DNA of 64,000 bases from Streptomyces luteolifulvus. GTDB lineage: Bacteria; Actinomycetota; Actinomycetes; Streptomycetales; Streptomycetaceae. The position numbers and the translations under genes are program-made. Every line of letters begins with the position of its first letter. Within the stretch, counting starts at the first letter, position 1. A model generated the notes under the pieces. The model ran no database searches. It had not been told where the DNA came from and saw only the letters and a program-made list of their open reading frames with translations. Below, piece after piece: positions 1-9,205 of the stretch. The stretch is from positions 124,001-188,000 of the forward strand of contig NZ_VZRB01000004.1 in assembly GCF_008806595.1 (NCBI RefSeq), in the 5' to 3' direction.

Positions 1-356
1 GGGGTCAGGTGAGCGAGGGCGTCCGCCAGCCCTCGGAGCTGATGCCTGCCTGATCAGCCCGGTCTTCTCGGCGACGCTGCGGCCCCATGGATCCGAAAAC
101 CGTCAACTCCTCAACCTGCACAACCGGAATCACACATTCCGCGTCATATAAGCCGGTAGCGGGCTTATGCTCTTCATCTCCTCCATCAGAGCTTCACACT
201 TGGAGCACGAAGCTTCCGCAGACCACATCGAGGGGGGAGGCGGCAGCCGTTCCACGGCACCGGGTGGGGGTGGACCTCGCGTGGGACCGCGAGGGTGCAC
301 ACCGGTGCGTGGAACGGCTGCCGTGTGACGTCCGTCGCGGGTGTTCAGACCTGCGC
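1..356. other. no gene recognised
   Basis: No reading frame here has convincing coding character. Bases roughly 85-190 are less GC-rich than the rest of the window and could be intergenic or promoter DNA for a gene beyond the left edge. I see nothing else. Confidence 0.4.
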
Positions 357-683
357 TCAGGCCTGGCCGGTCTCGAAGCGTGAGATCCTGCCGTCGTCCT
401 CGACCGTGAACCGCCACTTGGTGCGCATCTCGCCCCAGGTGTCGTTGCTGTAGCGGGCGAGGAGGGCGCGGCCGCGCTGCGATTCGTTGTCGACCTCCAT
501 GTGACCGTGGGAGGAGAAGATCTCCCGGTCGATCCAGTCGGCGAGGTCACGCTCCGAGCCGTCGTCCGACATGGTCGCGTCGTCCGTGAGGAGCTTGAGG
601 AAGCCGTCCCGGTCATGGGCGTTGACGGCGGAGACGAAGGCCCGGACGGACGGGTCGCTGAGTCTGGCGGTCTGAATCGTCAT
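357..683 (-). CDS. SnoaL/NTF2-like nuclear transport factor 2 family protein
   Basis: A 108-residue protein with the layout of the SnoaL/NTF2 fold. It opens with a helical segment (FVSAVNAHDRDGFLKLLTDD), then has the DDATMSDDG turn and alternating strands ending in WRFTVEDDGRISRFETGQA. Members bind small molecules or act as isomerase or hydrolase-like enzymes; nothing here fixes a substrate. I start at the ATG at 683, because the longer open frame upstream reads antisense across the DoxX gene. It is divergent from DoxX, so the two probably share the 684-815 promoter region. Confidence 0.7.
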   Translation of the reverse strand: MTIQTARLSDPSVRAFVSAVNAHDRDGFLKLLTDDATMSDDGSERDLADWIDREIFSSHGHMEVDNESQRGRALLARYSNDTWGEMRTKWRFTVEDDGRISRFETGQA

Positions 684-815
684 GCCAGCCAGACTCACAC
701 CGCCCCTGTGGACCCGCCACCCGAACGGCGGCCCGGACGAGCCCGCCGGGTGTGGGAAGTGCGACGGTGGAAACGCGGAAGGGGCTTGTTCCTGCTGTCT
801 GTTCCAGGAGTCATC

Positions 816-1382
816 GTGAAGGGATTCGAGCGACGTGATCTGGGCCTGCTGCTGCTCCGGATGGGCGTCGGCGGAGTACTGGCGGCGCACGGCACACAGA
901 AGCTGTTCGGCTGGTTCGGCGGACACGGCATCGAGGGAACCGGCCAGTTCATGGAGTCCGTCGGCTACGAGCCCGGAAAGGCGAGCGCACGGACGGCGGG
1001 GCTGGCCGAGGCCGGCGGCGGCACACTGCTGGCGCTGGGCCTGGCCACCCCGGCCGCGGGCGCGGCGGCGGCCGGTGCCATGGCGGGCGCGTCGGCGGTC
1101 CACACGCCGAACGGCTTCTTCAACGCGGAGGGCGGCTACGAGTACGCGGCGACCCTGGGCCTGACGGCAGCGGGCCTCGCCGTGACGGGCCCCGGCCGCC
1201 TCTCCCTCGACCACGCACTCGGCCATGCGGCGAACCGCGGCTGGATGATCCCGACGGCGTTCGCGGCGACGGGCCTGGTGACGGCACTGGTCGTGGGTGC
1301 ACGCAACCGCCGGGTACGCAAGCCGAAGGAGGGCGAGCAGGGGGTGCTGTTCGAGGGAGAGGAAGAGCTGTACAGCGAGTAG
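816..1382 (+). CDS. DoxX family membrane protein
   Basis: A 188-residue integral membrane protein of the DoxX family. The N-terminal signature LGLLLLRMGVGGVLAAHGTQK followed by LFGWFGGHG is typical, and about four hydrophobic segments follow. DoxX-like proteins are linked to redox and thiol stress, but their biochemical role is poorly defined. The GTG start at 816 is chosen because AGGAG lies five bases upstream; the frame stays open further 5' but without a ribosome site. The C-terminus is charged (KPKEGEQ...EEELYSE) and probably cytoplasmic. Confidence 0.75.
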   Translation: MKGFERRDLGLLLLRMGVGGVLAAHGTQKLFGWFGGHGIEGTGQFMESVGYEPGKASARTAGLAEAGGGTLLALGLATPAAGAAAAGAMAGASAVHTPNGFFNAEGGYEYAATLGLTAAGLAVTGPGRLSLDHALGHAANRGWMIPTAFAATGLVTALVVGARNRRVRKPKEGEQGVLFEGEEELYSE

Positions 1383-1477
1383 GACCTGCCCGGCACGGGC
1401 ACGGTGTCCCGGAGCCGGGCCGGCATGTTTGGGAGCGGCGGGTCGAGGGCGGTGCGCAGCCGGCTGCCGCGGGCGGT

Positions 1478-1675
1478 TCAGCCGAAGCGGCCCTCCACGT
1501 AGTCCGCCGTGCGGGGGTCCGACGGGGTGGAGAACATCGTGGACGTCGGGCCGTGTTCCACGATGGCGCCGGGAGCGCCCTGTTCGGCGAGGAAGAAGGC
1601 GCACTGGTCGGAGATACGGGCGGCCTGCTGCATGTTGTGGGTGACGATCACGATCGTCACCTCGTGGGCCCAGGT
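1478..1675 (-). pseudogene. pstB 3' fragment (phosphate ABC transporter ATPase)
   Basis: About 60 codons that read as the end of PstB. They contain the H-loop stretch [22 protein letters not shown] and the tail [26 protein letters not shown]. Homology starts abruptly near base 1675. The Walker A, signature and Walker B regions of the roughly 260-residue ATPase are absent, and no other pst gene is nearby. This is a relic, presumably left by a rearrangement just upstream of the blaI-type gene. Confidence 0.8.
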
Positions 1676-1758
1676 CGGTACTGCCCTGGGCCGAAAACCT
1701 GCCCTGACCGCTCGACTACTATGGCCTTGCGTATTCGTTGGCGAAGGGAAGTCAGGCG

Positions 1759-2133
1759 ATGCGGCGGCTGGGGGAACTCGAAGCGGAGATCATGGATCGC
1801 CTCTGGACGTGGAACCGTCCGGCGACCGTGCGCGAGATAGTCGATGACATCAACACGATCCGCCCCGTCGCGTACACCACGGTGATGACGGTCACCAACA
1901 TCCTCTACACCAAGGGCTGGCTGCTGCGCGGCAAGCACGGCCGGGCCTGGCTGTACACGCCGGTTCGCAGCCGCGAGGCGTACGCCGCCGCACTCATGGA
2001 GGACGGCTTGGGAGCGAGCAAGGACCGCCCGGCAGCGCTGATCGCCTTCGTCGAGAACATGGACGAGGAAGAGCGCGCCGCCCTGCGCAAGGCCCTGCGG
2101 AACGTGAACCGGCAGGCGAAGGCGGAACAGTGA
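1759..2133 (+). CDS. BlaI/MecI/CopY family transcriptional repressor
   Basis: A winged-helix repressor of the BlaI/MecI family. The N-terminal half carries [13 protein letters not shown] and [10 protein letters not shown] followed by the recognition helix segment [17 protein letters not shown]. The C-terminal half is the helical dimerisation region ([21 protein letters not shown]). I prefer ATG 1759, which has AAGGGA about nine bases upstream; a TTG at 1738 would add seven residues without a ribosome site. The stop overlaps the start of the M56 protease gene, so the two are translationally coupled as in blaR1-blaI and mecR1-mecI. It is the best candidate in the window to bind the repeated ACTAAG-N3-CTTAGT palindromes. 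A weak match (ACTATGGCCTTGCGT, about 1717) lies before the gene and could allow autoregulation. Confidence 0.85.
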   Translation: MRRLGELEAEIMDRLWTWNRPATVREIVDDINTIRPVAYTTVMTVTNILYTKGWLLRGKHGRAWLYTPVRSREAYAAALMEDGLGASKDRPAALIAFVENMDEEERAALRKALRNVNRQAKAEQ

Positions 2134-3041
2134 ACGCGGCGCCCGCTCTGGTCGGCTACACGGCGGCCGTGGGCTTCGCCGCCCCTCACCTGCTGCTGCG
2201 CGCCGCCTGGCCGCACCGGGCCCCGGCCCTGGCGGCGGCCGTGTGGCACGCCCTGACGGTCTCGTTCTCGATCGCTGCCGCGCTCACCGCGTACAGCCTG
2301 GCCCTGCCGGCCGAGCACCTGCACGCGGGCCTGGTGGGCCTGCTGCACACCTGTGGAGTGGACGTGGGCGCGGGACAGCCCGACCCCGGCACCGCGGACC
2401 GTCTGGCCGTCGGCATCCCCGCCGCCATCGGGGTCGCCCTGGTCGCAAGCTTCGCCTTCCACGTCGTACGAGCCCGCCGGGCGCGGAGCAAGCACCGGGA
2501 AGCCGTCGACCTGGTGGGCCGCCGCTCCGCCCGGCTGCGCGCCACCGTCCTGCCGTACGGCACCCCCGCCGCCTACTGCCTGCCGGGACGTGGCCCCCGG
2601 ATCGTGATCAGCGACGCGGCCGTCCGCCGGCTGACGCCCGAGCAACTCGGCTCCGTACTGGAACACGAGCAGGCCCATATCGCGGGCCGCCACCACCTGA
2701 TCCTGGCCGCCGCCGAGGCCTTCCACGCGGTCTTCCGGTGGGTTCCCCTGACCCGCCACGCCCGCGAGCAGACGGCGCTGCTGCTGGAGATGATCGCCGA
2801 CGACCGCGCGCTGCGCAGCCACTCCCACGAGGCGCTGGCCACCGCGCTGTACGAGATGGCCGCGGCCCGCACCCCGAAGGGCGCGCTGGCGGCAGGTGGC
2901 CAGAGCGTGCTGATCCGCTTGAAGCGGGTCCTCGGCCCGCGCAAGGCGCCGCACCTCGCTCTGCGGGGCGCGGTCGCCGCCGCGGCCGCGGCGGTCCCGC
3001 TGCTGCCGCTGCTGGTCGCCTGCCCGCCCGGCCTGGGCTGA
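2130..3041 (+). CDS. M56 family (BlaR1-like) membrane metallopeptidase
   Basis: A 303-residue membrane protein with the zinc-protease motif HEQAH at residues 179-183, preceded by hydrophobic segments and followed by a helix that should carry the third ligand (MIADDRALRSHSHEAL). A last hydrophobic segment ends the protein. M56 proteins act with BlaI repressors: a signal activates the protease and the repressor is lost. No penicillin-binding sensor domain is present, so beta-lactam sensing is unlikely, and the signal is unknown. The GTG start overlaps the blaI-type stop. The metal-efflux genes downstream suggest, by inference, a metal or envelope signal. Confidence 0.85.
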   Translation: MNAAPALVGYTAAVGFAAPHLLLRAAWPHRAPALAAAVWHALTVSFSIAAALTAYSLALPAEHLHAGLVGLLHTCGVDVGAGQPDPGTADRLAVGIPAAIGVALVASFAFHVVRARRARSKHREAVDLVGRRSARLRATVLPYGTPAAYCLPGRGPRIVISDAAVRRLTPEQLGSVLEHEQAHIAGRHHLILAAAEAFHAVFRWVPLTRHAREQTALLLEMIADDRALRSHSHEALATALYEMAAARTPKGALAAGGQSVLIRLKRVLGPRKAPHLALRGAVAAAAAAVPLLPLLVACPPGLG

Positions 3042-3112
3042 CGGCTCCGGCCGAGGCCGGTTGAGTGTTCCGGCTGGGGCCTGTGTGCCCCGGACTGGCT
3101 TCCGATCCGTAA

Positions 3113-3127
3113 TACTAAGCTACTAAG
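3113..3127 (+). promoter_or_regulatory. ACTAAG-type operator, site 1
   Basis: TACTAAGCTACTAAGT occurs 63 bases before the lipoprotein gene. It fits ACTnAG-N3-CTnAGT, the inverted-repeat pattern also seen at 9908, 24382 and 24593, and it can equally be read as two direct TACTAAG copies. It is a candidate binding site for the BlaI-type repressor encoded just upstream. Confidence 0.5.
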
Positions 3128-3190
3128 TTCCCCAGCCGTGCTCGAACAGCTACTCTCGGCAGGCCCTGAGCAACAACATCTGGAAGTTCC

Positions 3191-4060
3191 GTGACGCCAC
3201 GCCCGACCGCCCGTACTCTGCTCGCCCTCGCGGGCGCCTCGATCGCCTCCCTGATCCTGACGGCCTGCTCAGGTGGGCCGTCCGGCACCGATGACCCGTC
3301 CGAGGCGCCGGGAGCACCGGAGGCGCTCTCCCATGTGCACGGGCTGGGCGTCAACCCGGCGGACCATCGCGTGTACGTCGCCACCCACGACGGCCTGTAC
3401 ACGGTCGCCGAGGGCGAGAAGCCGAAGCTCGTCGGCGACAGCAGGGACGACTTCATGGGCTTCGCCGTGACCGGCGAGAACACCTTCGTCGCCGGCGGAC
3501 ACGGTGCCCCGGGCAGCGACCGTCCGGGCAACGTCGGCCTGATCGAGTCCAAGGACGCGGGCCGGACGTGGACGTCCCGGTCCTTGTCGGGTGAGGCCGA
3601 CTTCCACTCCCTGGACTCGGCCAAGGGCACCCTCTACGGATACGAGGGCGGCCGGATCCGGGTCAGCGAGGACCTGCAGAACTGGGACGACCGGGCGACT
3701 CTGGAGGCCCTCGACATCGCCGTGAGCCCCACGGGCGACACATTGCTGGCCACCACCGCCGAGGGCGTCGTGACCAGCACCGACGGCGGCCGCACCTTCG
3801 GCAGGGGCTCCGGGCAGGTCCAGGCGCTGGTGTCCTGGCCTTCGGAGAGTGCCCTCTTCGGCATCGACCCGTCGGGGAAGCTGAGCAGCAGCGCGGACGG
3901 TGGCAAGACGTGGAAAGAGCCCACGACCGTGCCGGGCGGACAGCCCCAGGCGCTGACCGCCGTCAACGCCGACCACATCCTCGCCGCGACGATGACGGGC
4001 GTGTACGAGTCGCGCGACGGCGGCAGGACCTTCACCGAGCTCGCGCCGCTTGCGTCCTGA
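3191..4060 (+). CDS. F510_1955-type BNR-repeat lipoprotein
   Basis: A 289-residue exported lipoprotein. It has a Tat/Sec-like N-terminus and a lipobox ending at Cys26 (LILTACSGG). The mature part has repeated Asp-box/BNR motifs such as SKDAGRTW, STDGGRTF, SADGGKTW and SRDGGRTF, which predict a beta-propeller. Proteins of this type are annotated as F510_1955 family glycosylhydrolases and often lie in copper or heavy-metal islands; catalysis has not been shown. It starts with GTG and has a predicted operator 63 bases upstream. Confidence 0.75.
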   Translation: MTPRPTARTLLALAGASIASLILTACSGGPSGTDDPSEAPGAPEALSHVHGLGVNPADHRVYVATHDGLYTVAEGEKPKLVGDSRDDFMGFAVTGENTFVAGGHGAPGSDRPGNVGLIESKDAGRTWTSRSLSGEADFHSLDSAKGTLYGYEGGRIRVSEDLQNWDDRATLEALDIAVSPTGDTLLATTAEGVVTSTDGGRTFGRGSGQVQALVSWPSESALFGIDPSGKLSSSADGGKTWKEPTTVPGGQPQALTAVNADHILAATMTGVYESRDGGRTFTELAPLAS

Positions 4061-4112
4061 GTCGTCCAGCGGGGCTCGAACCGTCGGCTCGGATACGCGA
4101 ACGCCCTTTACA

Positions 4113-4125
4113 CAACGGTCCGTTG
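4113..4125 (+). promoter_or_regulatory. palindrome resembling a TetR-family operator
   Basis: CAACGGTCCGTTG is a perfect 6-1-6 palindrome, 155 bases before the SMR exporter start. The form resembles operators of TetR-family regulators that control SMR pumps. No TetR gene is in this window, so a trans-acting regulator elsewhere is inferred. Confidence 0.4.
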
Positions 4126-4279
4126 ACCGAGGCCAGCGGGCCGTCGCACCGGCCGCCGGGCCGCCCTCGGTGGTGTCTTGGTCCTCATCCCCAGCTGATG
4201 CACACTCGCACCAAGAGGACGAACCACCCAGCAAGGCAGGTCACCGATCTGCCGACCCGAGGTGCGGAGGCATACCCCC

Positions 4280-4639
4280 ATGGCCAAGGCATGGCTGCTC
4301 GTCACGGTTGCCGGACTGTTCGAGACCGGCTTCGCGGTGGCCCTCAAGCTGTCCCAGGGCTTCACGCGGCTGTGGCCGACCATCGGGTTCTGCGTTTTCG
4401 CACTGGCCAGCTTCGGTCTGCTCACACTGTCGCTGAAGAAGCTGGAGGTCGGCCCTGCGTATGCGGTGTGGACCGGCATCGGCGCGTCCGGCACGGCGAT
4501 CTACGGCATGGCCTTCCTCGGCGACCTGGTGTCCCCGCTCAAGATCGTCTCGATCATCCTGGTGATCGTGGGGGCCATCGGCCTGCAGCTCTCCGGTTCC
4601 GCCGGTGAGCACGGGACCCGCCCACCGCAGCTCGGGTAA
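4280..4639 (+). CDS. SMR family small multidrug/guanidinium exporter (SugE-like)
   Basis: A 119-residue protein with four transmembrane helices, the standard SMR size. The essential membrane-embedded glutamate lies in GLFETGFAVALK. The stretches GFTRLWPTIGF and AYAVWTGIGASGTAIYGM resemble SugE/Gdx more than EmrE. A tryptophan found after the glutamate in Gdx proteins (EVxWAV) is phenylalanine here (ETGFAV), so guanidinium specificity is uncertain and quaternary ammonium export is also possible. SMR pumps work as antiparallel dimers. I start at ATG 4280. I looked for a guanidine riboswitch upstream and saw none. Confidence 0.85.
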   Translation: MAKAWLLVTVAGLFETGFAVALKLSQGFTRLWPTIGFCVFALASFGLLTLSLKKLEVGPAYAVWTGIGASGTAIYGMAFLGDLVSPLKIVSIILVIVGAIGLQLSGSAGEHGTRPPQLG

Positions 4640-4686
4640 AGGCCCTGGCGGATTGTCCACCTGAACGCCTTCAGCTCCCGCAACGT

Positions 4687-4701
4687 ACTAAGGGCGATAG
4701 C
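4687..4701 (+). promoter_or_regulatory. ACTAAG-type operator, site 2 (half-site)
   Basis: The left arm ACTAAG is perfect (inside TACTAAGGG), but the right arm is degenerate (GATAGC). It lies about 95 bases before the DUF5134 gene. I list it as a weak member of the operator set. Confidence 0.3.
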
Positions 4702-4793
4702 AGTCAATGCCTGCGCGAGGCCCCGTGGTGCTCGTGTGCCGCGGCGGCGACGGCTGTGCGGCCGACCGTGCACGGACGATCGGGAAGGTGAAG

Positions 4794-5681
4794 ATGGGAA
4801 CTCTGGCGCTCAGTTGGGCCATTGCACTGGTCGCCGCCCTGGTGGCCGCCGTCAGCGCGGTCCGGTTGGCGACCTCCAGGGGTGAGACCCGGTTCGCGGC
4901 GGGCGGTGACCTGCTGATGGGCCTGTGCATGGCCGCCATGGCGCTGCCCGCGACGGTCGGCTGGTACGCGGGCTACGGCATGTGGTGGTCGGTGGCGTTC
5001 GGTCTCCTCGGGTCCGGGGGCGTGGCGATGGCGGTCAGGCACGCGCGCGAGGGCGGGTGGCGGCAGGGCCGTCACTGGGTGCACATCATCGTCGGCAGCT
5101 TCGGCATGGTGATCATGACGCTCGCCATGACGAGCACGTCGTCCGGACCCGTGCTCGCGCTCGGCGGCGGCCATTCCATGGCGCACATGCCGGGCATGGA
5201 GCACACGGCGGGCATGGAGCACGCGGCGGGCACGACGGGCACGCATCACATGGCGGGCATGGATTCCATGGAGGGGATGGAGTCCCTGCACGGGAAGGGC
5301 ATGGCGGGCATGACGCAGGCCGCGACCGAAGCCGGCTCCTCGGCGGGGTCAGGTTCTGTGTGGCGGTGGGTGATCGCGGCGCTCGCCGTGTACTTCCTGC
5401 TGTCGATGGGCGCCGCAGTGTGGGTACGGGTCCGCGGCGCCGGCAGGCCCGGCCGTGGCGCCCGCTCACGGCGCCCGGGGCGCTGGCTGCTCGCCATGCC
5501 GGACACGGTGTTCGTCTTCCTGGCGTCGCTGACGATCTCCGTGTGGGGCAAGAACCGGGTGACGCAACGGTCGGGCCACGGCCGGCGCCGCAGGCTCGGG
5601 GCCGCGCCGGACGCGGCGCTGGCGACCCATGTCTGCATGGGCGGGACCATGTCGGCCATGCTGCTGATGATGGCCGCGTGA
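4794..5681 (+). CDS. DUF5134 domain-containing membrane protein
   Basis: A 295-residue polytopic protein matching DUF5134. An N-terminal membrane block (ALSWAIALVAALVAAVSAVRL) is followed by LMGLCMAAMALP and WYAGYGMWWSV. The central loop is rich in Met and His (HSMAHMPGMEH, HHMAGMDSMEGM) and could bind Cu(I)/Cu(II) outside the membrane. A C-terminal membrane pair follows, ending with CMGGTMSAMLLMM. ATG 4794 has GGAAGGTGAAG upstream; an in-frame ATG at 4707 has weaker support. Copper handling is inferred from the Met/His loop and the neighbours. Confidence 0.75.
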   Translation: MGTLALSWAIALVAALVAAVSAVRLATSRGETRFAAGGDLLMGLCMAAMALPATVGWYAGYGMWWSVAFGLLGSGGVAMAVRHAREGGWRQGRHWVHIIVGSFGMVIMTLAMTSTSSGPVLALGGGHSMAHMPGMEHTAGMEHAAGTTGTHHMAGMDSMEGMESLHGKGMAGMTQAATEAGSSAGSGSVWRWVIAALAVYFLLSMGAAVWVRVRGAGRPGRGARSRRPGRWLLAMPDTVFVFLASLTISVWGKNRVTQRSGHGRRRRLGAAPDAALATHVCMGGTMSAMLLMMAA

Positions 5682-5920
5682 GAGCCGGGCACTACTGACG
5701 AGCAAAGGGCGGCACCGCTCACCGCGGCGAGAGAGCGCGGAGATGGGTGGGGCATCACGGCGGAGTCGACCCGACAGCGGCCCCGGTCTGCGAACCTTCT
5801 TCGCAGGCGGAGCCCGGGAGGGAGAGAATGGAGGCAGGCACTCCATGCGCCCGGGCGGATGCGGACTTCCTGATCCCCAGGGCAGGCCGCCCGCGGGCGC
5901 CCGTCGGAAGGACCGGTCCG

Positions 5921-6316
5921 ATGTCGCCTTCACAACTCCGCAGGCGTGCCGTCCCGCTGGCGCTCGGAGCAGCCGCCGCTGCTCTGCTCGCGACCGCCTG
6001 TTCCAACGGGGACGACCAACCCGCCTCTCCCAGCCCCGCCCCATCCTCCTCCGCCACTGCGGGCACGCAGAGCATCACGATGGAGAACTTCGCCTTCAGC
6101 CCGGCGGATCTCCAGGTACGGCCGGGCGAGAAGATCACCGTGGTCAACAAGGACTCCGCCGCCCACACCGTCACGGCCACGGAAGGCGACACCTTCGACA
6201 CGGGGAACATCCCCGGCGGGAAGTCCGGGACGTTCACCGCCCCGGCCGAAGCGGGTGAGTACGCCTTCGTCTGCACCTTCCACCCGAACATGACGGGCAC
6301 TCTGATCGTCCGTTGA
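5921..6316 (+). CDS. cupredoxin domain-containing lipoprotein
   Basis: A 131-residue lipoprotein with the lipobox LATAC (Cys27), a Ser/Pro/Ala linker and a blue-copper-like domain from about residue 48. The expected type-1 copper ligands are present: His82 in AAHTV, Cys118, His121 and Met124 in VCTFHPNM. It probably binds copper on the outer face of the membrane. ATG 5921 has GGAAGGA about nine bases upstream. It comes just before the CsoR-type box and the copZ-copA pair. Confidence 0.85.
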   Translation: MSPSQLRRRAVPLALGAAAAALLATACSNGDDQPASPSPAPSSSATAGTQSITMENFAFSPADLQVRPGEKITVVNKDSAAHTVTATEGDTFDTGNIPGGKSGTFTAPAEAGEYAFVCTFHPNMTGTLIVR

Positions 6317-6359
6317 GACACCGGAGACCTCGGTGGTGAGCAGCACCACAGTCGAGGGA

Positions 6360-6376
6360 ATACCCCTAGGGGGTAT
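6360..6376 (+). promoter_or_regulatory. CsoR-type operator upstream of copZ-copA
   Basis: ATACCCCTAGGGGGTAT is an inverted repeat (arms ATACCCC and GGGGTAT, spacer TAG) about 80 bases before the copper chaperone. The pattern TACCC...GGGTA matches known actinobacterial CsoR operators, and a csoR gene lies downstream of copA. Copper-dependent derepression is therefore expected. Confidence 0.7.
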
Positions 6377-6458
6377 GGTGTTGTCATCCATCAGGAGAGG
6401 CAGGGAAGCGGCGCCCCTCCCGGAAATGACCCATGCATCCCTCCCCGAGGAAGAAGCC

Positions 6459-6752
6459 ATGACCACTGAGACGAACTCCGGTTCCTGCTGCGGCTCCGGT
6501 TCCTGCGGCTCCGGCTCGACGGTCGACGTCCAGGGCGTCGGCGTCACCACCGTCTACAAGGTGTCCGGCATGACCTGCGGCCACTGCGAGGGCGCTGTCT
6601 CGCAGGAGATCTCCGCCCTGGACGGCGTCACCGCGGTCCAGGCCGTCGCCAAGACCGGAGAGGTGACCGTCACCTCCGCCGCCCCGCTCGACGAGGAGGC
6701 CGTCCGCGCCGCCGTCGACGAGGCGGGCTACGAGCTCGTCGGCCGCACCTGA
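6459..6752 (+). CDS. CopZ-like heavy-metal-associated (HMA) copper chaperone
   Basis: A 97-residue protein whose C-terminal part is an HMA fold with the Cu(I) motif GMTCGHC at residues 37-43 and the usual ending EAGYELVG. It should pass Cu(I) to CopA, which lies 113 bases downstream. The N-terminus has an unusual Cys/Gly/Ser-rich run (SGSCCGSGSCGSGS), which may add metal ligands. ATG 6459 follows GAGGAAGAAG. Expression is probably under CsoR through the box at 6360. Confidence 0.9.
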   Translation: MTTETNSGSCCGSGSCGSGSTVDVQGVGVTTVYKVSGMTCGHCEGAVSQEISALDGVTAVQAVAKTGEVTVTSAAPLDEEAVRAAVDEAGYELVGRT

Positions 6753-6865
6753 CGCCCAGTCGGGGCCCCACCACGGCCCCGGATACCCCTCATTCCTCCC
6801 CACGCCGGGACGTACCGCCCCGCTGATACGGCCGCCGTACGTCCCGGCTTCCCCTGGAGACGCCC

Positions 6866-9148
6866 ATGACCAGCACGGTTCCAGAGACGACAGTCCCCGG
6901 CAGAGCACCCGCGCCCCTCTCCGAGGTCGAACTCTCCATCGGCGGCATGACCTGCGCCTCGTGCGCCGCCCGCGTCGAGAAGAAGCTCAACCGCATGGAC
7001 GGCGTCGCGGCAACCGTCAACTTCGCCACCGGGAAGGCGAAGGTCTCCTACGCGGACGGCATCACGGTCGCCGACCTCATCGCCACCGTCGAGAAGACCG
7101 GGTACACCGCCGAGGAGCCGCCGCCGCCCCCATCCGCGGCTGCCGAGGAGAGCGCGGGCGAGACCGCGCCGGCGGCGGACGGCGAGCTGCTGATCCTGCG
7201 GCAACGTCTGTACGTGTCGCTGGCGCTCACGGCGCCGGTCGTGCTGATGGCGATGATCCCGGCCCTGCAGTTCGACAACTGGCAGTGGCTGTCGCTGACC
7301 CTGGCCGCTCCGGTCGTGGTCTGGGGCGCGTTCCCCTTCCACAGGGCCGCCTGGACAAACGTCCGCCACGGCGCCGCGACCATGGACACCCTGGTGTCCA
7401 TCGGGACGCTGGCCGCGCTCGGCTGGTCGGTGTGGGCTCTGTTCTTCGGGCACGCCGGGATGCCGGGGATGCGGCACGGCTTCGAGTTCACCGTCTCCCG
7501 GGGGGACGGCTCCTCCTCCATCTACCTGGAGGCCGCCGCCGGGGTGACCGCGTTCATCCTCGCCGGGCGCTATCTGGAGGCGAGGTCCAAGCGCAAGGCG
7601 GGCGCGGCACTGCGCGCGCTCATGGAACTCGGCGCCAGAGACGTCTCCGTGCTGCGGAACGGCACGGAAGTACGCATCCCCGTCAGCCAGTTGACCGTCG
7701 GCGACCGATTCGTCGTACGCCCCGGGGAGAAGGTCGCCACCGACGGGACCGTCGTCGAGGGCGCGTCGGCGGTCGACGCCTCCATGCTGACCGGCGAGTC
7801 CGTGCCGGTCGACGTGACGGTCGGCGACGCCGTGACCGGCGCAACCGTGAACGCCGGCGGCCGCCTGGTGGTCGAGGCCACCCGGATCGGCGCCGACACC
7901 CAGCTCGCGCGGATGGCGAAGCTGGTCGAGGACGCACAGAACGGCAAGGCCGCGGTGCAGCGCCTCGCCGACCGGATCTCCGGGGTCTTCGTGCCGGCGG
8001 TCATCGTCATCGCGGTCGCCACGTTCGGGGTGTGGCTCGGGGCCACGGGCGACACCGTGGCCGCGTTCACGGCCGCCATCGCCGTACTGATCATCGCCTG
8101 CCCGTGCGCACTGGGGCTGGCCACGCCGACCGCCCTGATGGTCGGCACGGGTCGCGGCGCCCAGCTCGGCATCCTCATCAAGGGCCCCGAGGTCCTGGAG
8201 TCCACGCGGCGCGTCGACACGGTCGTCCTGGACAAGACCGGCACGGTCACCACCGGCCGTATGACCCTTCAGGACGTGTACGTCGCCGAGGGCGTCGACA
8301 AGGACGAACTGCTACGGCTGGCAGGCGCGTTGGAGCACGCCTCCGAGCACCCCATCGCCCGGGCTGTCGCCGCGGGGGCCGTCGACCGGACCGGAAGCCT
8401 GCCGGTGCCGGAGAACTTCGAGAACGTCGCCGGTCTCGGTGTCCAGGGCGTCATCGACGGGCACGCCGTACTCGTCGGCCGGGAGAAGCTCCTGCGGGAC
8501 TGGGCGATCGAGCTGCCCGCGGAGCTGGCCGAGGCCAAGGCCGGCGCGGAGGCGGAGGGCCGTACAGCGGTCACCGTGGCCTGGGACGGGGAGGCGCGCG
8601 GCGTCCTCACCGTCGCCGACGCCGTCAAGGAGACCAGCGCCGAGGCGGTGGCCGAGCTGCGCGGGCTGGGCCTGAAGCCGGTCCTGCTGACCGGCGACAA
8701 CCAACTCGTCGCCGAGTCGGTGGCCAAGGCCGTCGGCATCGACGAGGTCATCGCCGAAGTCCTGCCCGAGGACAAGGTCGACGTCGTCAAGCGGCTGCAG
8801 AGCGAGGGCCGTACGGTCGCGATGGTCGGCGACGGCGTCAACGACGCGGCCGCACTGGCCACCGCCGACCTGGGGCTGGCCATGGGCACCGGCACGGACG
8901 CGGCGATCGAGGCCGGCGACCTCACCCTCGTACGCGGCGACCTGCGGGTGGCGGCCGACGCCATCCGGCTCTCCCGCAGGACCCTGTCCACCATCAAGAG
9001 CAACCTCTTCTGGGCCTTCGGCTACAACGTCGCCGCGATCCCCCTCGCCGCGCTCGGCATGCTCAACCCGATGATCGCGGGCGCCGCGATGGCGTTCTCG
9101 TCGGTGTTCGTGGTGACCAACAGCCTGCGGCTGCGGTCCTTCACGTAG
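6866..9148 (+). CDS. copA: copper-translocating P1B-type ATPase
   Basis: A 760-residue Cu(I) exporter of full family length. One N-terminal HMA domain carries GMTCASC (residues 27-33). The TGES actuator motif, the membrane metal site CPC (412-414), the phosphorylation site DKTGT (Asp456), SEHPIA and the GDGVNDA hinge are all present. Eight transmembrane segments are expected. The CPC motif and CopZ/CsoR neighbours point to Cu(I) rather than Zn. A strong terminator follows. The loop between the first helix pairs is Met/Gly/His-rich ([10 protein letters not shown]), a plausible exit site for copper. Confidence 0.95.
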   Translation: MTSTVPETTVPGRAPAPLSEVELSIGGMTCASCAARVEKKLNRMDGVAATVNFATGKAKVSYADGITVADLIATVEKTGYTAEEPPPPPSAAAEESAGETAPAADGELLILRQRLYVSLALTAPVVLMAMIPALQFDNWQWLSLTLAAPVVVWGAFPFHRAAWTNVRHGAATMDTLVSIGTLAALGWSVWALFFGHAGMPGMRHGFEFTVSRGDGSSSIYLEAAAGVTAFILAGRYLEARSKRKAGAALRALMELGARDVSVLRNGTEVRIPVSQLTVGDRFVVRPGEKVATDGTVVEGASAVDASMLTGESVPVDVTVGDAVTGATVNAGGRLVVEATRIGADTQLARMAKLVEDAQNGKAAVQRLADRISGVFVPAVIVIAVATFGVWLGATGDTVAAFTAAIAVLIIACPCALGLATPTALMVGTGRGAQLGILIKGPEVLESTRRVDTVVLDKTGTVTTGRMTLQDVYVAEGVDKDELLRLAGALEHASEHPIARAVAAGAVDRTGSLPVPENFENVAGLGVQGVIDGHAVLVGREKLLRDWAIELPAELAEAKAGAEAEGRTAVTVAWDGEARGVLTVADAVKETSAEAVAELRGLGLKPVLLTGDNQLVAESVAKAVGIDEVIAEVLPEDKVDVVKRLQSEGRTVAMVGDGVNDAAALATADLGLAMGTGTDAAIEAGDLTLVRGDLRVAADAIRLSRRTLSTIKSNLFWAFGYNVAAIPLAALGMLNPMIAGAAMAFSSVFVVTNSLRLRSFT

Positions 9149-9170
9149 GCGTGCGGGCAACACCCGTCGT

Positions 9171-9205
9171 CCGAGGCGCCCGGCTCTTCCGGCCGGGTGC
9201 CTCGG
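9171..9205 (+). terminator. rho-independent-like hairpin after copA
   Basis: CCGAGGCGCCCGGC and GCCGGGTGCCTCGG form a 14-base-pair stem with one mismatch around a 7-base loop, 22 bases after the copA stop. It lies between convergent copA and csoR and can serve both. Confidence 0.7.

Noticed and set aside
1480..1660. short frame considered as a functional small ABC protein
   Set aside because: It has only the H-loop part of PstB, without Walker A or B.
4061..4279. possible guanidine riboswitch before the SugE-like gene
   Set aside because: No paired hairpins with the conserved loops of any guanidine riboswitch class could be drawn.
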